NCBI RefSeq assembly: GCF_014199215.1
Contig: NZ_JACIJC010000005.1
Coordinates: forward strand, 248,001 to 312,000
From: Sphingobium boeckii
GTDB lineage: Bacteria; Pseudomonadota; Alphaproteobacteria; Sphingomonadales; Sphingomonadaceae
Length of the DNA: 64,000 nucleotides
Direction of reading: 5' to 3'
Every line of letters begins with the position of its first letter. Position 1 is the first letter of the stretch. The notes beneath the pieces were generated by a model. It was not told where the DNA came from and made no database searches. It was given only the letters and a program-made list of their open reading frames with translations. Both the position numbers and the translations under genes were made by a program. Positions 52,855 to 61,472 of the stretch are shown in pieces.

Positions 52855-53835
52855 TCACGGGACGAGAATGATCTTTCCGGCGCGGGCCTCGCCCGTGCGG
52901 GCGGCGTGGCGGAGGGCTTCGGGAGCCTGATCGAAGCTGTAGACAGCGGCGATCTCTGCGTTCAGCGGTTCTGTGGCGATGAAGCTTTGCAATGCTTCAG
53001 CCATCCGGTCGCGGCCTTCGCGGCCGATCTTCTGGACGGCGCGGTCGATCATCATGGCTTCCAGGCGGACGTTGCGGAACATCGCATCGGGATAGTCGAG
53101 TTGATAGGGCTGTTCGGACAGGAAACCATAGGCGAGCACCAGTCCGTTATCTGCTGTGACATTGCCCAGCCGGGCGGTGGCATCACCACCGATGGCATCG
53201 AGCGACAGGCGCGGGCGCGCGCCGAGCTTTTCGCAGATTGCCGCAATCGCTTCCCGTGTATCAAGCGCGACGTGGATCCGCCCGCTTTCCTTGAGGGGCT
53301 GGATCAGCTCTGGCCGGCGGACAAGGTCGATCATCCCGATGCCGCACGAGGCGGCGAGCGCGGCGGTATAGCCTGTCACGTTGGAATTGGCTGCATTCTG
53401 GATGATCCAATCGCCCGGCTGCAGATCGACATAGGCATTGAGCAGCAGCCAGGCGGTGGTGAGGTTGATGCGCACCAGCGCAAGCTGTTCGGCCGGAACA
53501 TGATCGGGCGCGTGCCACAGGTCTTGCGCGGCGACGGCGCGATGTTCCCGCCACGCACCGTAGGCCAGCGGGAGGATCACGCGATCTCCGACTTTCCAGC
53601 CGTCCACATGGGCACCGCATTCGATGATGCGGCCCACGCCTTCGAAACCCGGTGTGCCCGGCCCTTGCGGGATGAAGGCAAGGCCACCTTCGATCGCCTT
53701 GAGATCGGCGATATGGACCGGTGCGGCTTCAAGCGCGACGATCACCTCATTCCCGGCCGGCTCGGGGGTGGGGCGTTCGATCTGGCCGATGACGTCCCAT
53801 GCCGCGCCGTTGGATAGATATTCGAGACAGCGCAT
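52855..53835 (-). CDS. MDR-family oxidoreductase, enoyl-thioester-reductase-like
   Basis: 326 aa from the ATG at 53835, preceded by AGGGATC. The cofactor region is Q-P-G-D-W-I-I-Q-N-A-A-N-S-N-V-T, close to mitochondrial-type 2-enoyl reductases (MECR), and the zinc ligands of alcohol dehydrogenases are absent. The likely reaction is NADPH-dependent reduction of an enoyl or quinone substrate. It follows the TonB receptor gene by 85 nt on the same strand. Confidence 0.87.
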   Translation of the reverse strand: MRCLEYLSNGAAWDVIGQIERPTPEPAGNEVIVALEAAPVHIADLKAIEGGLAFIPQGPGTPGFEGVGRIIECGAHVDGWKVGDRVILPLAYGAWREHRAVAAQDLWHAPDHVPAEQLALVRINLTTAWLLLNAYVDLQPGDWIIQNAANSNVTGYTAALAASCGIGMIDLVRRPELIQPLKESGRIHVALDTREAIAAICEKLGARPRLSLDAIGGDATARLGNVTADNGLVLAYGFLSEQPYQLDYPDAMFRNVRLEAMMIDRAVQKIGREGRDRMAEALQSFIATEPLNAEIAAVYSFDQAPEALRHAARTGEARAGKIILVP

Positions 53836-53920
53836 AACGATCCCTGAATCCAAGAAAAAGGAGGACGGGTTCTCACCCGCCCTCAGCTTTTACTCCTTCA
53901 TGCGTTCCGAAGGAGGTTCA

Positions 53921-56092
53921 TCAGAATTTGTAGCGGAAACCACCGCGCCAGATGCGGGGTTCTGCCGGATACAATGTGCCGAACACGCCCGGAATGAACA
54001 CCAATGCGCTCACATAATCCTTGGAGTTGGTTACGTTGGTGGCCTGAAGGTAGATGTCGAGATGCTTGTCCGCCGTTGTGTAGGTGATCGAGGCGTTACC
54101 CCGGTCGATCGCTTTGACCTCGCTGAAGGTGTAGAGCGGCACCTGTGTGTTGAACCGTCCGCGATAGTTGTAATCGGCGGCCAGCATCACCGATCCCGCG
54201 TCGCCAAGGCCAATCTCATAGCTGCCGCCAAATTGATATTGCCAGCGCGAGATCATCGGCAGGCGCGTGGCACCGTTCAACGCCGCCTGGCTGCCCGGAT
54301 CCAGCTTCTGATATTTATCAAAGGTATAGGCACCGCTGACGAACAGCGAGAGTCCCGTTACCGGCTTCAGTCCGCCTTCCCATTCGATGCCCTGCACCTT
54401 GGCCTTCGCCGCATTTTGGATGGTGAAGCAGCCATTGCCGCAATCGGTGAGCGTCTGCAGATCGCTGAGCTGCTCGTGATAAGCCGCGATGTTCAGATAC
54501 GCCTTGCGATTGGCTGTCTGCGCTTTGAGGCCAAACTCATAGGACCAGGCGAATTCCGGGGCATAGGGCGAGCCGAAATTGGCCGGATCGGCGATCACGA
54601 GTGAGTTGAAGCCACCTGCGCGATAACCACGCGATACGGTGGCATAGGCCATGATATCCGGCGTGAAATTATACTGGATGTTGACCTTCGGGGTCCACAC
54701 ATCGGCCTTGGTGCCCGTGAGACTGGCGGCCAAAGGCGCACCCAGGCCAGGCGCGGTGGGGGACAGGCCATCGAACGTCTTCTTATCGTTGGTGTGACGG
54801 ATGCCGACCGAGACCTTCAGGTCGTCGATGATCTCGTAATCCGCCTGCGCATAGAAGGCGAGGCTCTTCGACGTGGTATCGAAGACGCTCGGCTCATAGG
54901 TCAGGAAAAAGGCGGCCAGATCGTCGTTCAGGAAGCTCTGGCTCGCCTTTTCCTTATAATAAAAGGCACCGACGATCCAGTTCAGGCGATTGTCGAATGC
55001 CTTGCCAAGCGCCTGGAATTCCTGGGTGAACTGATTCTGTTTGCCGGCACTGCTGCGGAAGAAACCGGCGATCGTGGTACCGGTGAAGGGCGAGTCATAA
55101 CCGCCGGAGAAATCCAGCGCCCAATTGTCCTTCATCTCCTGATAGGCGGTGATCGAGCGGATCGTTATGTCGCCCACGTCATAGCCCAGGCGCAGCGATA
55201 CGCTTTTCTGGCGGTTGTCACCGTCGGCGTCGTCGCGCGGCGTGCGGGTGTTATACACGCCGCCCGCGAGGTTGCCGCCGGTCGTCAAATCCAGGGGAGC
55301 ATAATGCTGGCCATCGCTCAAACCGGCGACATAGCGGCCGGTCAGAACCGCTTCGACACCCGGTATGTCGTAAAGGCCGACCGCAAGCTGGACACCATAT
55401 TTCTTGAAGGTGCTGACCCGCTTGTCGAGCACTTCATTATACTGCCATCCTTTGCCGCGCTGATTGTAAAAGGCCGAGGCCGCGACCGCGATGTGGTCCG
55501 TCACCGGTCCACCGACGCTGACCTTGGCCTTGGTTTCCTGAAAGGAGGCATAGCTCACATCGGTGTTCAGCCAGGTCTTGCCGTCGGGCTGGCGGGTGAT
55601 CAGCTTGATCGCACCGGTCATGGAATTCCGGCCGTACAAAGTGCCCTGCGGGCCGCGCAGCACTTCGACGCGGACGATGTCGGCCAGATCGTAATTCGCA
55701 CCGCTGAGACGCGACTGGTAGACGTCGTCGATATAGATGGCGACCGGCGATTCAGCCGTGATCGTGCCGCCATTCTGTTCAAGCGCACCGCGCATCGAGA
55801 TCATGATGGCGTTCGGCGACGCTGTGATCGGTGTGATGTTTAGGCCGGGCGTGCTCGCGGCGATATTTTCAAGCTTGGTCACGCCGCGCTGCTCGAGCAT
55901 CGTCGCCGTGAAAGCGCTGACCGCGACCGGCGTCCTTTGAAGCGATTCTTCGCGACGCTGCGCCGTGACGACGATCTCGCCGGTGTCTTCGGCCTGAGCC
56001 TGTGCGGCCGTGTCCTGCGCAACCGCGGGCTGGGAGATGAAGCCCGCAACGAAGAGGGCATTGGCTAACGGCCACGTCCGGTAAATGGTCAT
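53921..56092 (-). CDS. TonB-dependent outer-membrane receptor
   Basis: 723 aa from the ATG at 56092, preceded by GGGGAAT. A signal peptide (A-L-F-V-A-G-F-I-S, cleaved near A-V-A-Q) precedes E-I-V-V-T-A-Q-R-R-E-E, the TonB-box region. The plug contains L-R-G-P-Q-G-T-L-Y-G-R-N-S-M-T-G-A-I-K, and the C-terminal strand ends G-F-R-Y-K-F. It may import a substrate handled by the downstream reductase; that is inference from position. Confidence 0.94.
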   Translation of the reverse strand: MTIYRTWPLANALFVAGFISQPAVAQDTAAQAQAEDTGEIVVTAQRREESLQRTPVAVSAFTATMLEQRGVTKLENIAASTPGLNITPITASPNAIMISMRGALEQNGGTITAESPVAIYIDDVYQSRLSGANYDLADIVRVEVLRGPQGTLYGRNSMTGAIKLITRQPDGKTWLNTDVSYASFQETKAKVSVGGPVTDHIAVAASAFYNQRGKGWQYNEVLDKRVSTFKKYGVQLAVGLYDIPGVEAVLTGRYVAGLSDGQHYAPLDLTTGGNLAGGVYNTRTPRDDADGDNRQKSVSLRLGYDVGDITIRSITAYQEMKDNWALDFSGGYDSPFTGTTIAGFFRSSAGKQNQFTQEFQALGKAFDNRLNWIVGAFYYKEKASQSFLNDDLAAFFLTYEPSVFDTTSKSLAFYAQADYEIIDDLKVSVGIRHTNDKKTFDGLSPTAPGLGAPLAASLTGTKADVWTPKVNIQYNFTPDIMAYATVSRGYRAGGFNSLVIADPANFGSPYAPEFAWSYEFGLKAQTANRKAYLNIAAYHEQLSDLQTLTDCGNGCFTIQNAAKAKVQGIEWEGGLKPVTGLSLFVSGAYTFDKYQKLDPGSQAALNGATRLPMISRWQYQFGGSYEIGLGDAGSVMLAADYNYRGRFNTQVPLYTFSEVKAIDRGNASITYTTADKHLDIYLQATNVTNSKDYVSALVFIPGVFGTLYPAEPRIWRGGFRYKF

Positions 56093-56326
56093 GATATTCC
56101 CCTTGGTTTTGGCGGCATTTTGCTGTTTTTTTGAAACTCTCACGACGGGTCATGCCGGGACAGTCGCAACGAGAAGTTGTTCGCTGGTCGGAGAATATGG
56201 GGCTGGCGGGTCGGCGATCCGGCGGCCTCGCGCGGCGAATAAATCAGGCTTGGATGCCCAACAGCCGCGGAACAGGCGATTTCGCCGATCGTTGCTATGC
56301 CGTCCCATAGCGAAGAGGTTCCCAAT

Positions 56327-57136
56327 ATGCTGTCCAACGAAGCCGCCACTGTCCTTGCGCGTCTCGGGTTTGCTGCGCGCGGCCTGGTCTATCTGATCAT
56401 CGGGTGGTTCGCGGTTGATGCCGCCATGCGGGGTGGGGCGGCTGCGGATAATCAGGGGGCGATTGCGACGCTCGCGCACCAGCCCTTTGGCCAGATCCTT
56501 TTGTTCATCGTGGCCGCCGGTTTGGCGGGTTACGCCGTGTGGCGCCTGACCGAAGCGGCGGCCAATCCCGAGCAAATCGCTCATGACGCGCACGGCAATT
56601 TGAAGCGGATCGGTTCAGCGGTGAGCGGCATCGCCCATGTGACCCTGGCCTGGACCGCTGTAAAACTGGCGTCGCATAGCGGCAGCGCATCGGGGGCGCG
56701 CTCGCCGGGAGACGACAATGCCCGCGATTGGACGGCATGGCTTCTCTCCCAGCCTTTCGGAAGGCTGCTCGTTGCCGCGGTGGCGATCGGGCTGTTCGCG
56801 GCCGCCTTTCAACAGGGAAAGAAAGCCTGGACCGCCAGCTTCACCGCCGAATTGAAAGGCGATACGCCCGTTCCAGCCTATGTTACCCTGATGGGAAGGA
56901 TCGGATATGGCGCGCGTGCGATCGTCTTTACCATCATCGGTGGCTTTTTCACCGCCGCCGCATGGCAGGCGCGCGCGAGCGAGGCCGGCGGCATGGCCGA
57001 TGCGCTGGCAAAGTTGCAGGGCCAGCCCGGTGGAAAATGGCTGCTGATGGCGATGGGGATCGGCCTGGCTCTCTTTGGTATTTTCAGTCTGATCGAATCC
57101 CGCTTTCGTCGCATCGATGTGCGTCTGCCACGTTGA
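56327..57136 (+). CDS. DUF1206-like membrane protein with three internal repeats
   Basis: 269 aa from the ATG at 56327, with AGAGG 8 nt upstream. Three repeats, each of two TM helices, are visible: R-L-G-F-A-A-R-G-L-V-Y-L-I-I-G at about residue 10, R-I-G-S-A-V-S-G-I-A-H-V-T-L near 90, and R-I-G-Y-G-A-R-A-I-V-F-T-I-I-G near 190. The Arg-Gly/Ala-(aromatic) segment at each repeat start is the DUF1206 hallmark. Function unknown. Confidence 0.9.
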   Translation: MLSNEAATVLARLGFAARGLVYLIIGWFAVDAAMRGGAAADNQGAIATLAHQPFGQILLFIVAAGLAGYAVWRLTEAAANPEQIAHDAHGNLKRIGSAVSGIAHVTLAWTAVKLASHSGSASGARSPGDDNARDWTAWLLSQPFGRLLVAAVAIGLFAAAFQQGKKAWTASFTAELKGDTPVPAYVTLMGRIGYGARAIVFTIIGGFFTAAAWQARASEAGGMADALAKLQGQPGGKWLLMAMGIGLALFGIFSLIESRFRRIDVRLPR

Positions 57137-57302
57137 AACGCGTTGATGCGTGAGAGAGATGGGACGGCAGGATGCTTGTGCTCCAGCACGGTCATCGGGG
57201 CCTTGACCCCGATTCCGGCCTGACCACTGTGTCATTTCGGGACGACGCATTTGGCTGCGTTAAATCCGGAACACTTTGAAGATGCGGGCGTTCAGCGAAT
57301 TC

Positions 57303-57317
57303 CTAACAATTCGTTAA
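57303..57317. promoter_or_regulatory. Near-consensus CtrA-type box (CTAA-N7-TTAA)
   Basis: CTAA, 7 bases, TTAA lies 86 nt before the second PEP-CTERM gene. It matches the CtrA consensus TTAA-N7-TTAA at 7 of 8 positions. A similar box precedes the other PEP-CTERM gene. Confidence 0.3.
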
Positions 57318-57402
57318 TGCGAGTGATGCGGGTCAATAACCGATCCAAAGATCGGGGTTCCGGCGAGCTCGAAATACCCGATTGTCGCGTAAAGGGGTTA
57401 TC

Positions 57403-58107
57403 ATGATCAAGCCAATGCTGGCAGCAGCGTCTGCCATTTTCCTATCCAGCACAGCCCATGCCGCCGTTACGGTATCGATCACGTCCGGCCCGACGGCTTT
57501 CGCCGCATCGGGCGTCACATCCGGCACGGACAAGATCGTGACGTTTGATTATGTCGATGGTCAGGCAGGCCTGCCTTCGGGCATTGCAGCATCGGGCATT
57601 TCCTGGGCGAACGATATCAAGATCGGCTCGTCGACAGGCAATTGGCTGACCCCAACAGGCGATTCGAGCCAATATCTGCGCGTGCAGACCACGAGTGCTG
57701 ATAGCAAGGGCGGCGTCTCTTTCGCGGCCACGGGATCGCAAAATCCATTGTTTGACACCGTCAGCCTCTATTGGGGTTCGATCGACAACCAGAATGTCGT
57801 TTACGTCTATGGCACTGGCAATGAGGCCATCGCCGCGTTCACGGGAGCGCAGATGCTGAAGCTCGCCGGGCTTGCGACCAGTGGTTCGGAAAGCCTTCTG
57901 GTCTCGTTCACCAATACGGACGGGGCGATCGGGAAGATCAGCCTGGCATCGCCGCATATCCCGCTTGAGGTCGACAACATCCGCTTTTCCAACGCGAATT
58001 CCACCGCGGTCCCCGAACCCGCCACTTGGGCGATGCTCCTCGTCGGCTTCAGTGTTGTCGGCTCCACTATGCGCCGCCGCAAAACCATGAAGCGTTCTTT
58101 CATCTAG
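57403..58107 (+). CDS. PEPxxWA-CTERM sorted exported protein
   Basis: 234 aa from the ATG at 57403, with AAAGGGG upstream. A signal peptide (M-L-A-A-A-S-A-I-F-L, cleaved near A-H-A) precedes a Ser/Thr/Gly-rich beta body. The C-terminus is V-P-E-P-A-T-W-A-M-L, a TM helix and M-R-R-R-K. It has the same sorting signal as the 19261-19977 protein but a different body. Its stop codon is the first base triplet of the repeat element at 58105-58244. Confidence 0.9.
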   Translation: MIKPMLAAASAIFLSSTAHAAVTVSITSGPTAFAASGVTSGTDKIVTFDYVDGQAGLPSGIAASGISWANDIKIGSSTGNWLTPTGDSSQYLRVQTTSADSKGGVSFAATGSQNPLFDTVSLYWGSIDNQNVVYVYGTGNEAIAAFTGAQMLKLAGLATSGSESLLVSFTNTDGAIGKISLASPHIPLEVDNIRFSNANSTAVPEPATWAMLLVGFSVVGSTMRRRKTMKRSFI

Positions 58108-58244
58108 AGCGCGATGACTTTCGGTCGATCCAACCCGTCATTGCGAGCGTAGCGAAGCCATCCACAGCGGTTTCTGTCCAGCTTGGATTGCCGCGTCGCT
58201 GCGCTTCTCGCAATGACGGAGCCATGTAATGTCATCACGCTCTA
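58105..58244. repeat. Nested palindromic repeat element (MITE-like) beside a PEP-CTERM gene
   Basis: Outer ends TAGAGCGCGATGACTTT and the reverse complement of AATGTCATCACGCTCTA pair with two mismatches. Inside them, CGTCATTGCGAG at 58137 pairs with CTCGCAATGACG at 58207-58218. The left end supplies the PEP-CTERM stop codon TAG (58105-58107). Such REP-type units are multi-copy in many alphaproteobacteria (recalled, not searched). Confidence 0.85.
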
Positions 58245-58291
58245 ATTGGGGGCGTTGACAAATTGATGCCCTCGCGGGGCCGGGCAGATAG

Positions 58292-59344
58292 CTAGCGCCG
58301 GACCAGTCCCTTGGGCTGGACGATTCCGATATCGAAATGCGTCACGACGCCTGCGGGGGCGTCGCAGACATCGGGCACGACGTTGCAGCCGACAAGCCCC
58401 GTCCAGGGAATGCCCAGGAAGGGATGGTGCCCGTCGGCGTCTTCCATCGCCATGAGATGACATTCGAGCGGTGGATCGCCATGGATGCGCACCCGGTATT
58501 TGGCCTCGCCCTGTTCCCAGAGCGGCTCGATTTCGGTGCCGAGTTGCCAGTAAAAATGATAGACGATCAATGGCTTGCCCTGGCACCACGCGGTCCACTC
58601 ATAATGCTGCCCGCCGCAGGTTCCTGCTTTCACCAGTCCGAATTCATGGCTGATGTCCACCTTGGCCCTGGAAACTTCGAACTTCACCGTGACGTCATCG
58701 ATCTCGACACCAAGCCCGTTGGCAATTGCGGTCATCGACGAAAAGAAATGCTTGTAGGTTTCGGGCGAACGGCGCGGGTTGGCGAGCAGGTCGTCACAGT
58801 CCGTGCCGAAACCCATGATCTCGGTGTAGATCATCGGATTGCGCACCTTGTCGATGATCTCGGCCACCTCGATGCAGTCGATCCGGCTCATCAGCCGGGC
58901 GAGCGTCAGGGGCAGGATGTCCCCCGCAAAGCCGGGGTGAATGCCGCAGCCGTGGAACGATGTGTTGCCCTCCTTGCAGGCGGCTTCCACGCGCGCGGCA
59001 TGATCGGGGATGAATTTGTTAGGCAGAAACGGCCCTGCCGGAGAAACGACATTCTTGCCGGAAGCCAGCAGGCGGCAGACCATGTCGATGGGCGGTGTCA
59101 TCATCGAAGGCGCGAACAATACGCAATCCGCCGGCATGGCGATGATGGCCTCTTCGTCATCGGTGCAGCGCACACCGGTCTTCGGCAGACCGACAATGTC
59201 TCCGGCATCTTTGTCGACTTTGTCCGGATTGGTGACAAGCACGCCGACAAGCTCGGTCAGGGGGTTCTCGATGAAATATTTGAGCGCCGCCTTGCCGACC
59301 GTGCCGGTGGCCCATTGGATGACCTTATATGTCTTTTGCGCCAT
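58292..59344 (-). CDS. Dihydrodipicolinate-reductase-like NAD(P)-dependent oxidoreductase
   Basis: 350 aa, AGGAG upstream of the ATG. Rossmann start V-I-Q-W-A-T-G-T-V-G-K-A-A-L. Later motifs include H-G-C-G-I-H-P-G-F and V-V-H... are absent, so it is not the lysine-pathway DapB. Members of this group act on amino or amine substrates (for example 2,4-diaminopentanoate dehydrogenase). It follows the SDR gene by 11 nt and is likely co-transcribed with it. The substrate is unknown. Confidence 0.83.
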   Translation of the reverse strand: MAQKTYKVIQWATGTVGKAALKYFIENPLTELVGVLVTNPDKVDKDAGDIVGLPKTGVRCTDDEEAIIAMPADCVLFAPSMMTPPIDMVCRLLASGKNVVSPAGPFLPNKFIPDHAARVEAACKEGNTSFHGCGIHPGFAGDILPLTLARLMSRIDCIEVAEIIDKVRNPMIYTEIMGFGTDCDDLLANPRRSPETYKHFFSSMTAIANGLGVEIDDVTVKFEVSRAKVDISHEFGLVKAGTCGGQHYEWTAWCQGKPLIVYHFYWQLGTEIEPLWEQGEAKYRVRIHGDPPLECHLMAMEDADGHHPFLGIPWTGLVGCNVVPDVCDAPAGVVTHFDIGIVQPKGLVRR

Positions 59345-59355
59345 GGCGACACTCC

Positions 59356-60162
59356 TCAGTTAAGTCCGCGGACCTGTCCGCCGTCGACGCGGTAGTTCGC
59401 ACCGGTGATGAAGCCATTGGCCGGGCTGGCGAGCAATGCTGCCACCATCGCCAGTTCACGCGGCAGCCCGAAGCGTCCGGCTGGCGGCACGTCGAACACG
59501 GCTTCGGCGGCGAGCCGGGCGTTCACCTCGTCGGCGGTCATGTCGGGATCGCCGAATTTGGCCCGCCCGAAGCGGACCAGCCCGTCGACCATGATGACGC
59601 CCGGAGTCAGCACGTTGGCGGTCACGTTCACGCCGCGCAGCGATCCTGCCAGGCTGACGGTGTAATTGTTGAGCGCCGCCTTGGCCGCCGAATAATCCGC
59701 GCCCATGAAGTTAGGCTGCATGGCGACAGCACTGGACACGTTCACGATCCGCCCGAACTTGGCCGCAACCATGTCGGGCACGCAAAGCTGGCACAATTGC
59801 ACGGCACCGAGCGCATTGGCCTTGTAATTGGAGAGAAAGTCGGGCGCCGAAATCGCGGCCGGAGGCTTGGAGGTGTTGCCTGCGGAATTGCCACCCGCAT
59901 TGTTGATGAGGATTTCGATGCTGCCGCCCAGCGCGGAAACCGCCTCGCCGTGGATCGAAGCGGCCCCATCGTCAGCGACCAGTTCGCCAATGGCAACGCC
60001 CGCCGCGCCGATCTGGGCAGCGACCGCCTCGGCCCGTTCGCGATTGCGCCCATGGACAACCACCCGCGCACCCTCTTCGGTGAACAATCGCACGATGGCC
60101 TCACCGATACCGCTGCTGCTCCCCGTGACCAGCACGCGGCGGCCTTTCAGATGTAAATCCAT
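59356..60162 (-). CDS. Short-chain dehydrogenase/reductase
   Basis: 268 aa from the ATG at 60162, with GGAGGGA at about 8 nt; a longer TTG frame runs through that site and is rejected. Cofactor motif T-G-S-S-S-G-I-G, N-N-A-G, catalytic Ser in V-S-S-A and Tyr-x3-Lys in Y-S-A-A-K. A C-terminal R-V-D-G-G. First gene of a two-gene operon with the reductase-like gene. Substrate unknown. Confidence 0.93.
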   Translation of the reverse strand: MDLHLKGRRVLVTGSSSGIGEAIVRLFTEEGARVVVHGRNRERAEAVAAQIGAAGVAIGELVADDGAASIHGEAVSALGGSIEILINNAGGNSAGNTSKPPAAISAPDFLSNYKANALGAVQLCQLCVPDMVAAKFGRIVNVSSAVAMQPNFMGADYSAAKAALNNYTVSLAGSLRGVNVTANVLTPGVIMVDGLVRFGRAKFGDPDMTADEVNARLAAEAVFDVPPAGRFGLPRELAMVAALLASPANGFITGANYRVDGGQVRGLN

Positions 60163-60571
60163 CCATTCCCTCCTCAATCAGCACGCTCTCGTCGTGACAT
60201 GCTCTCCGGCATATCCACAGTGAGAACGAGTTACCCGTTATTAACATGGGCCTTCATGTTGGTACGCTTGGTAGAAGCCTTGATACAAGCCTTGATACAA
60301 GGCGTTACAAGGGAGACTGGCTGGAAAAAACCTTCTTCTATAACGGTGGGAGGCGGTTTGTGTGGACGATGCCGCAACCATGCTCACGTCGGCGCCTGTC
60401 TTTCATGGGGCATCAGACCAGCAATAGACGCCATTTGGCCCAGCTCTCAGAATGCCAATCTGCAGGTTCGTGAGGGCTGGCCGTCCGGGTGGCGACCTGC
60501 GGATCGTGAAAAAGCCGCATCGCTAGCTTGTTTCAGTCACATCCGGGACAAAAATCCCAAGATAAACGAAA
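60163..60571. other. 409-bp gap between SDR gene and tRNA-Asn; no supported gene
   Basis: The SDR promoter must lie near its left end. The rest contains a 12-bp tandem repeat (60277-60300) and no supported gene. A plus-strand open frame crosses it and runs into the antisense of the tRNA, and is judged spurious. Confidence 0.6.
60277..60300. repeat. 12-bp tandem repeat beside tRNA-Asn
   Basis: GCCTTGATACAA occurs twice in a row, and a degenerate third unit (GGCGTTACAA) follows. Each unit contains the near-palindrome CTTGATACAAG. It lies about 270 bp from the tRNA 3' end. Confidence 0.7.
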
Positions 60572-60646
60572 TGGCTCCCCGAGTTGGATTCGAACCAACG
60601 ACCAAGTGATTAACAGTCACCTACTCTACCGCTGAGCTATCGGGGA
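60572..60646 (-). tRNA. tRNA-Asn (anticodon GTT)
   Basis: On the minus strand the acceptor arm TCCCCGA (5') pairs with TCGGGGA (3'), followed by discriminator G and encoded CCA (60572-60574). The D-arm contains AGCTCAGCGGTAGAG, the anticodon loop is CTGTTAA with GTT, and the T-arm has GGTTCGAATCC. The 72-nt body plus CCA is a complete tRNA. Confidence 0.97.
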
Positions 60647-60698
60647 ACACTAACGGAGGCGTGCCTATAGCAGCGGGATTCGCGGCTTGGCAAGCGGT

Positions 60699-61472
60699 TC
60701 AGATCACAAATTGTTCCATCGCGATGCGATCGTCCAGCGCATGTTCGGGATCGAACATCAGGCTGAGCGTGCACGACCGATCAATCGCGACGTCCACCTT
60801 CACCACATCGCGGATTTCGCGCTGATCGGCCACCGCGCTGATCGGGCGCTTCTCGGGATTGAGCACGCGAAAGCCGAAGCGCGTCTTTTCAGGCAGGATC
60901 GCGCCGCGCCAGCGACGGGGGCGGAACGGGCTGATCGGGGTGAGCGCGAGCATCGCCGATCCCAGCGGCAGGATCGGCCCTTGCGCAGAGAAATTATAGG
61001 CGGTCGATCCTGCGGGCGTGGCCACCAGCACGCCATCGCAGACAAGTTCGGGCAGAACGATATTGTCGTTCACCTTCACCTCGATCTTCGAGGTCTGACG
61101 CGTCTCGCGCAGCAGCGAGACCTCGTTGATCGCGGGCAGCGAATAGCTTTTGCCTTCGATGGTTTCCACATCCATGCGCAGTGGCGTCACGCTGAACGTC
61201 CGCGACCGCGCCAGCCGGGCGTCGAGCAATTCGGGATTCCATTCGTTCATCAGAAAGCCGACGGTGCCCAGATTCATCCCGAACACAGGCACGATCCGGC
61301 GGCGTTCGAGCATGGCGTGCAGCGTTTGCAGCATGAAGCCGTCGCCGCCGAGGACCACGATCATGTCCGCGCGCTCGGGCTCCACCCAATGGTAAAGCTC
61401 ACGCAGCGTCTTTTCCGCCTGCTTGGCGGCTTCGGTGGGGGAGGCGATCAGACCTCGTGTCTGTTCGCTCAT
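60699..61472 (-). CDS. nadK: NAD kinase
   Basis: 257 aa. The catalytic motif V-L-G-G-D-G-F-M-L lies near residue 40, with N-L-G-T-V-G-F-L, and a T-P-A-G-S-T-A-Y-N segment in the C-terminal domain. It phosphorylates NAD to NADP. The start overlaps the moaA stop by 4 nt. Confidence 0.96.
   Translation of the reverse strand: MSEQTRGLIASPTEAAKQAEKTLRELYHWVEPERADMIVVLGGDGFMLQTLHAMLERRRIVPVFGMNLGTVGFLMNEWNPELLDARLARSRTFSVTPLRMDVETIEGKSYSLPAINEVSLLRETRQTSKIEVKVNDNIVLPELVCDGVLVATPAGSTAYNFSAQGPILPLGSAMLALTPISPFRPRRWRGAILPEKTRFGFRVLNPEKRPISAVADQREIRDVVKVDVAIDRSCTLSLMFDPEHALDDRIAMEQFVI

Noticed and set aside
60199-60609. Plus-strand 136-codon frame ending in P-R-V-G-F-E-P-T-T-K
   Set aside because: Its 3' end is the antisense of tRNA-Asn, and this ending is the well-known false ORF produced by tRNA sequences. 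No domain or ribosome site supports it.
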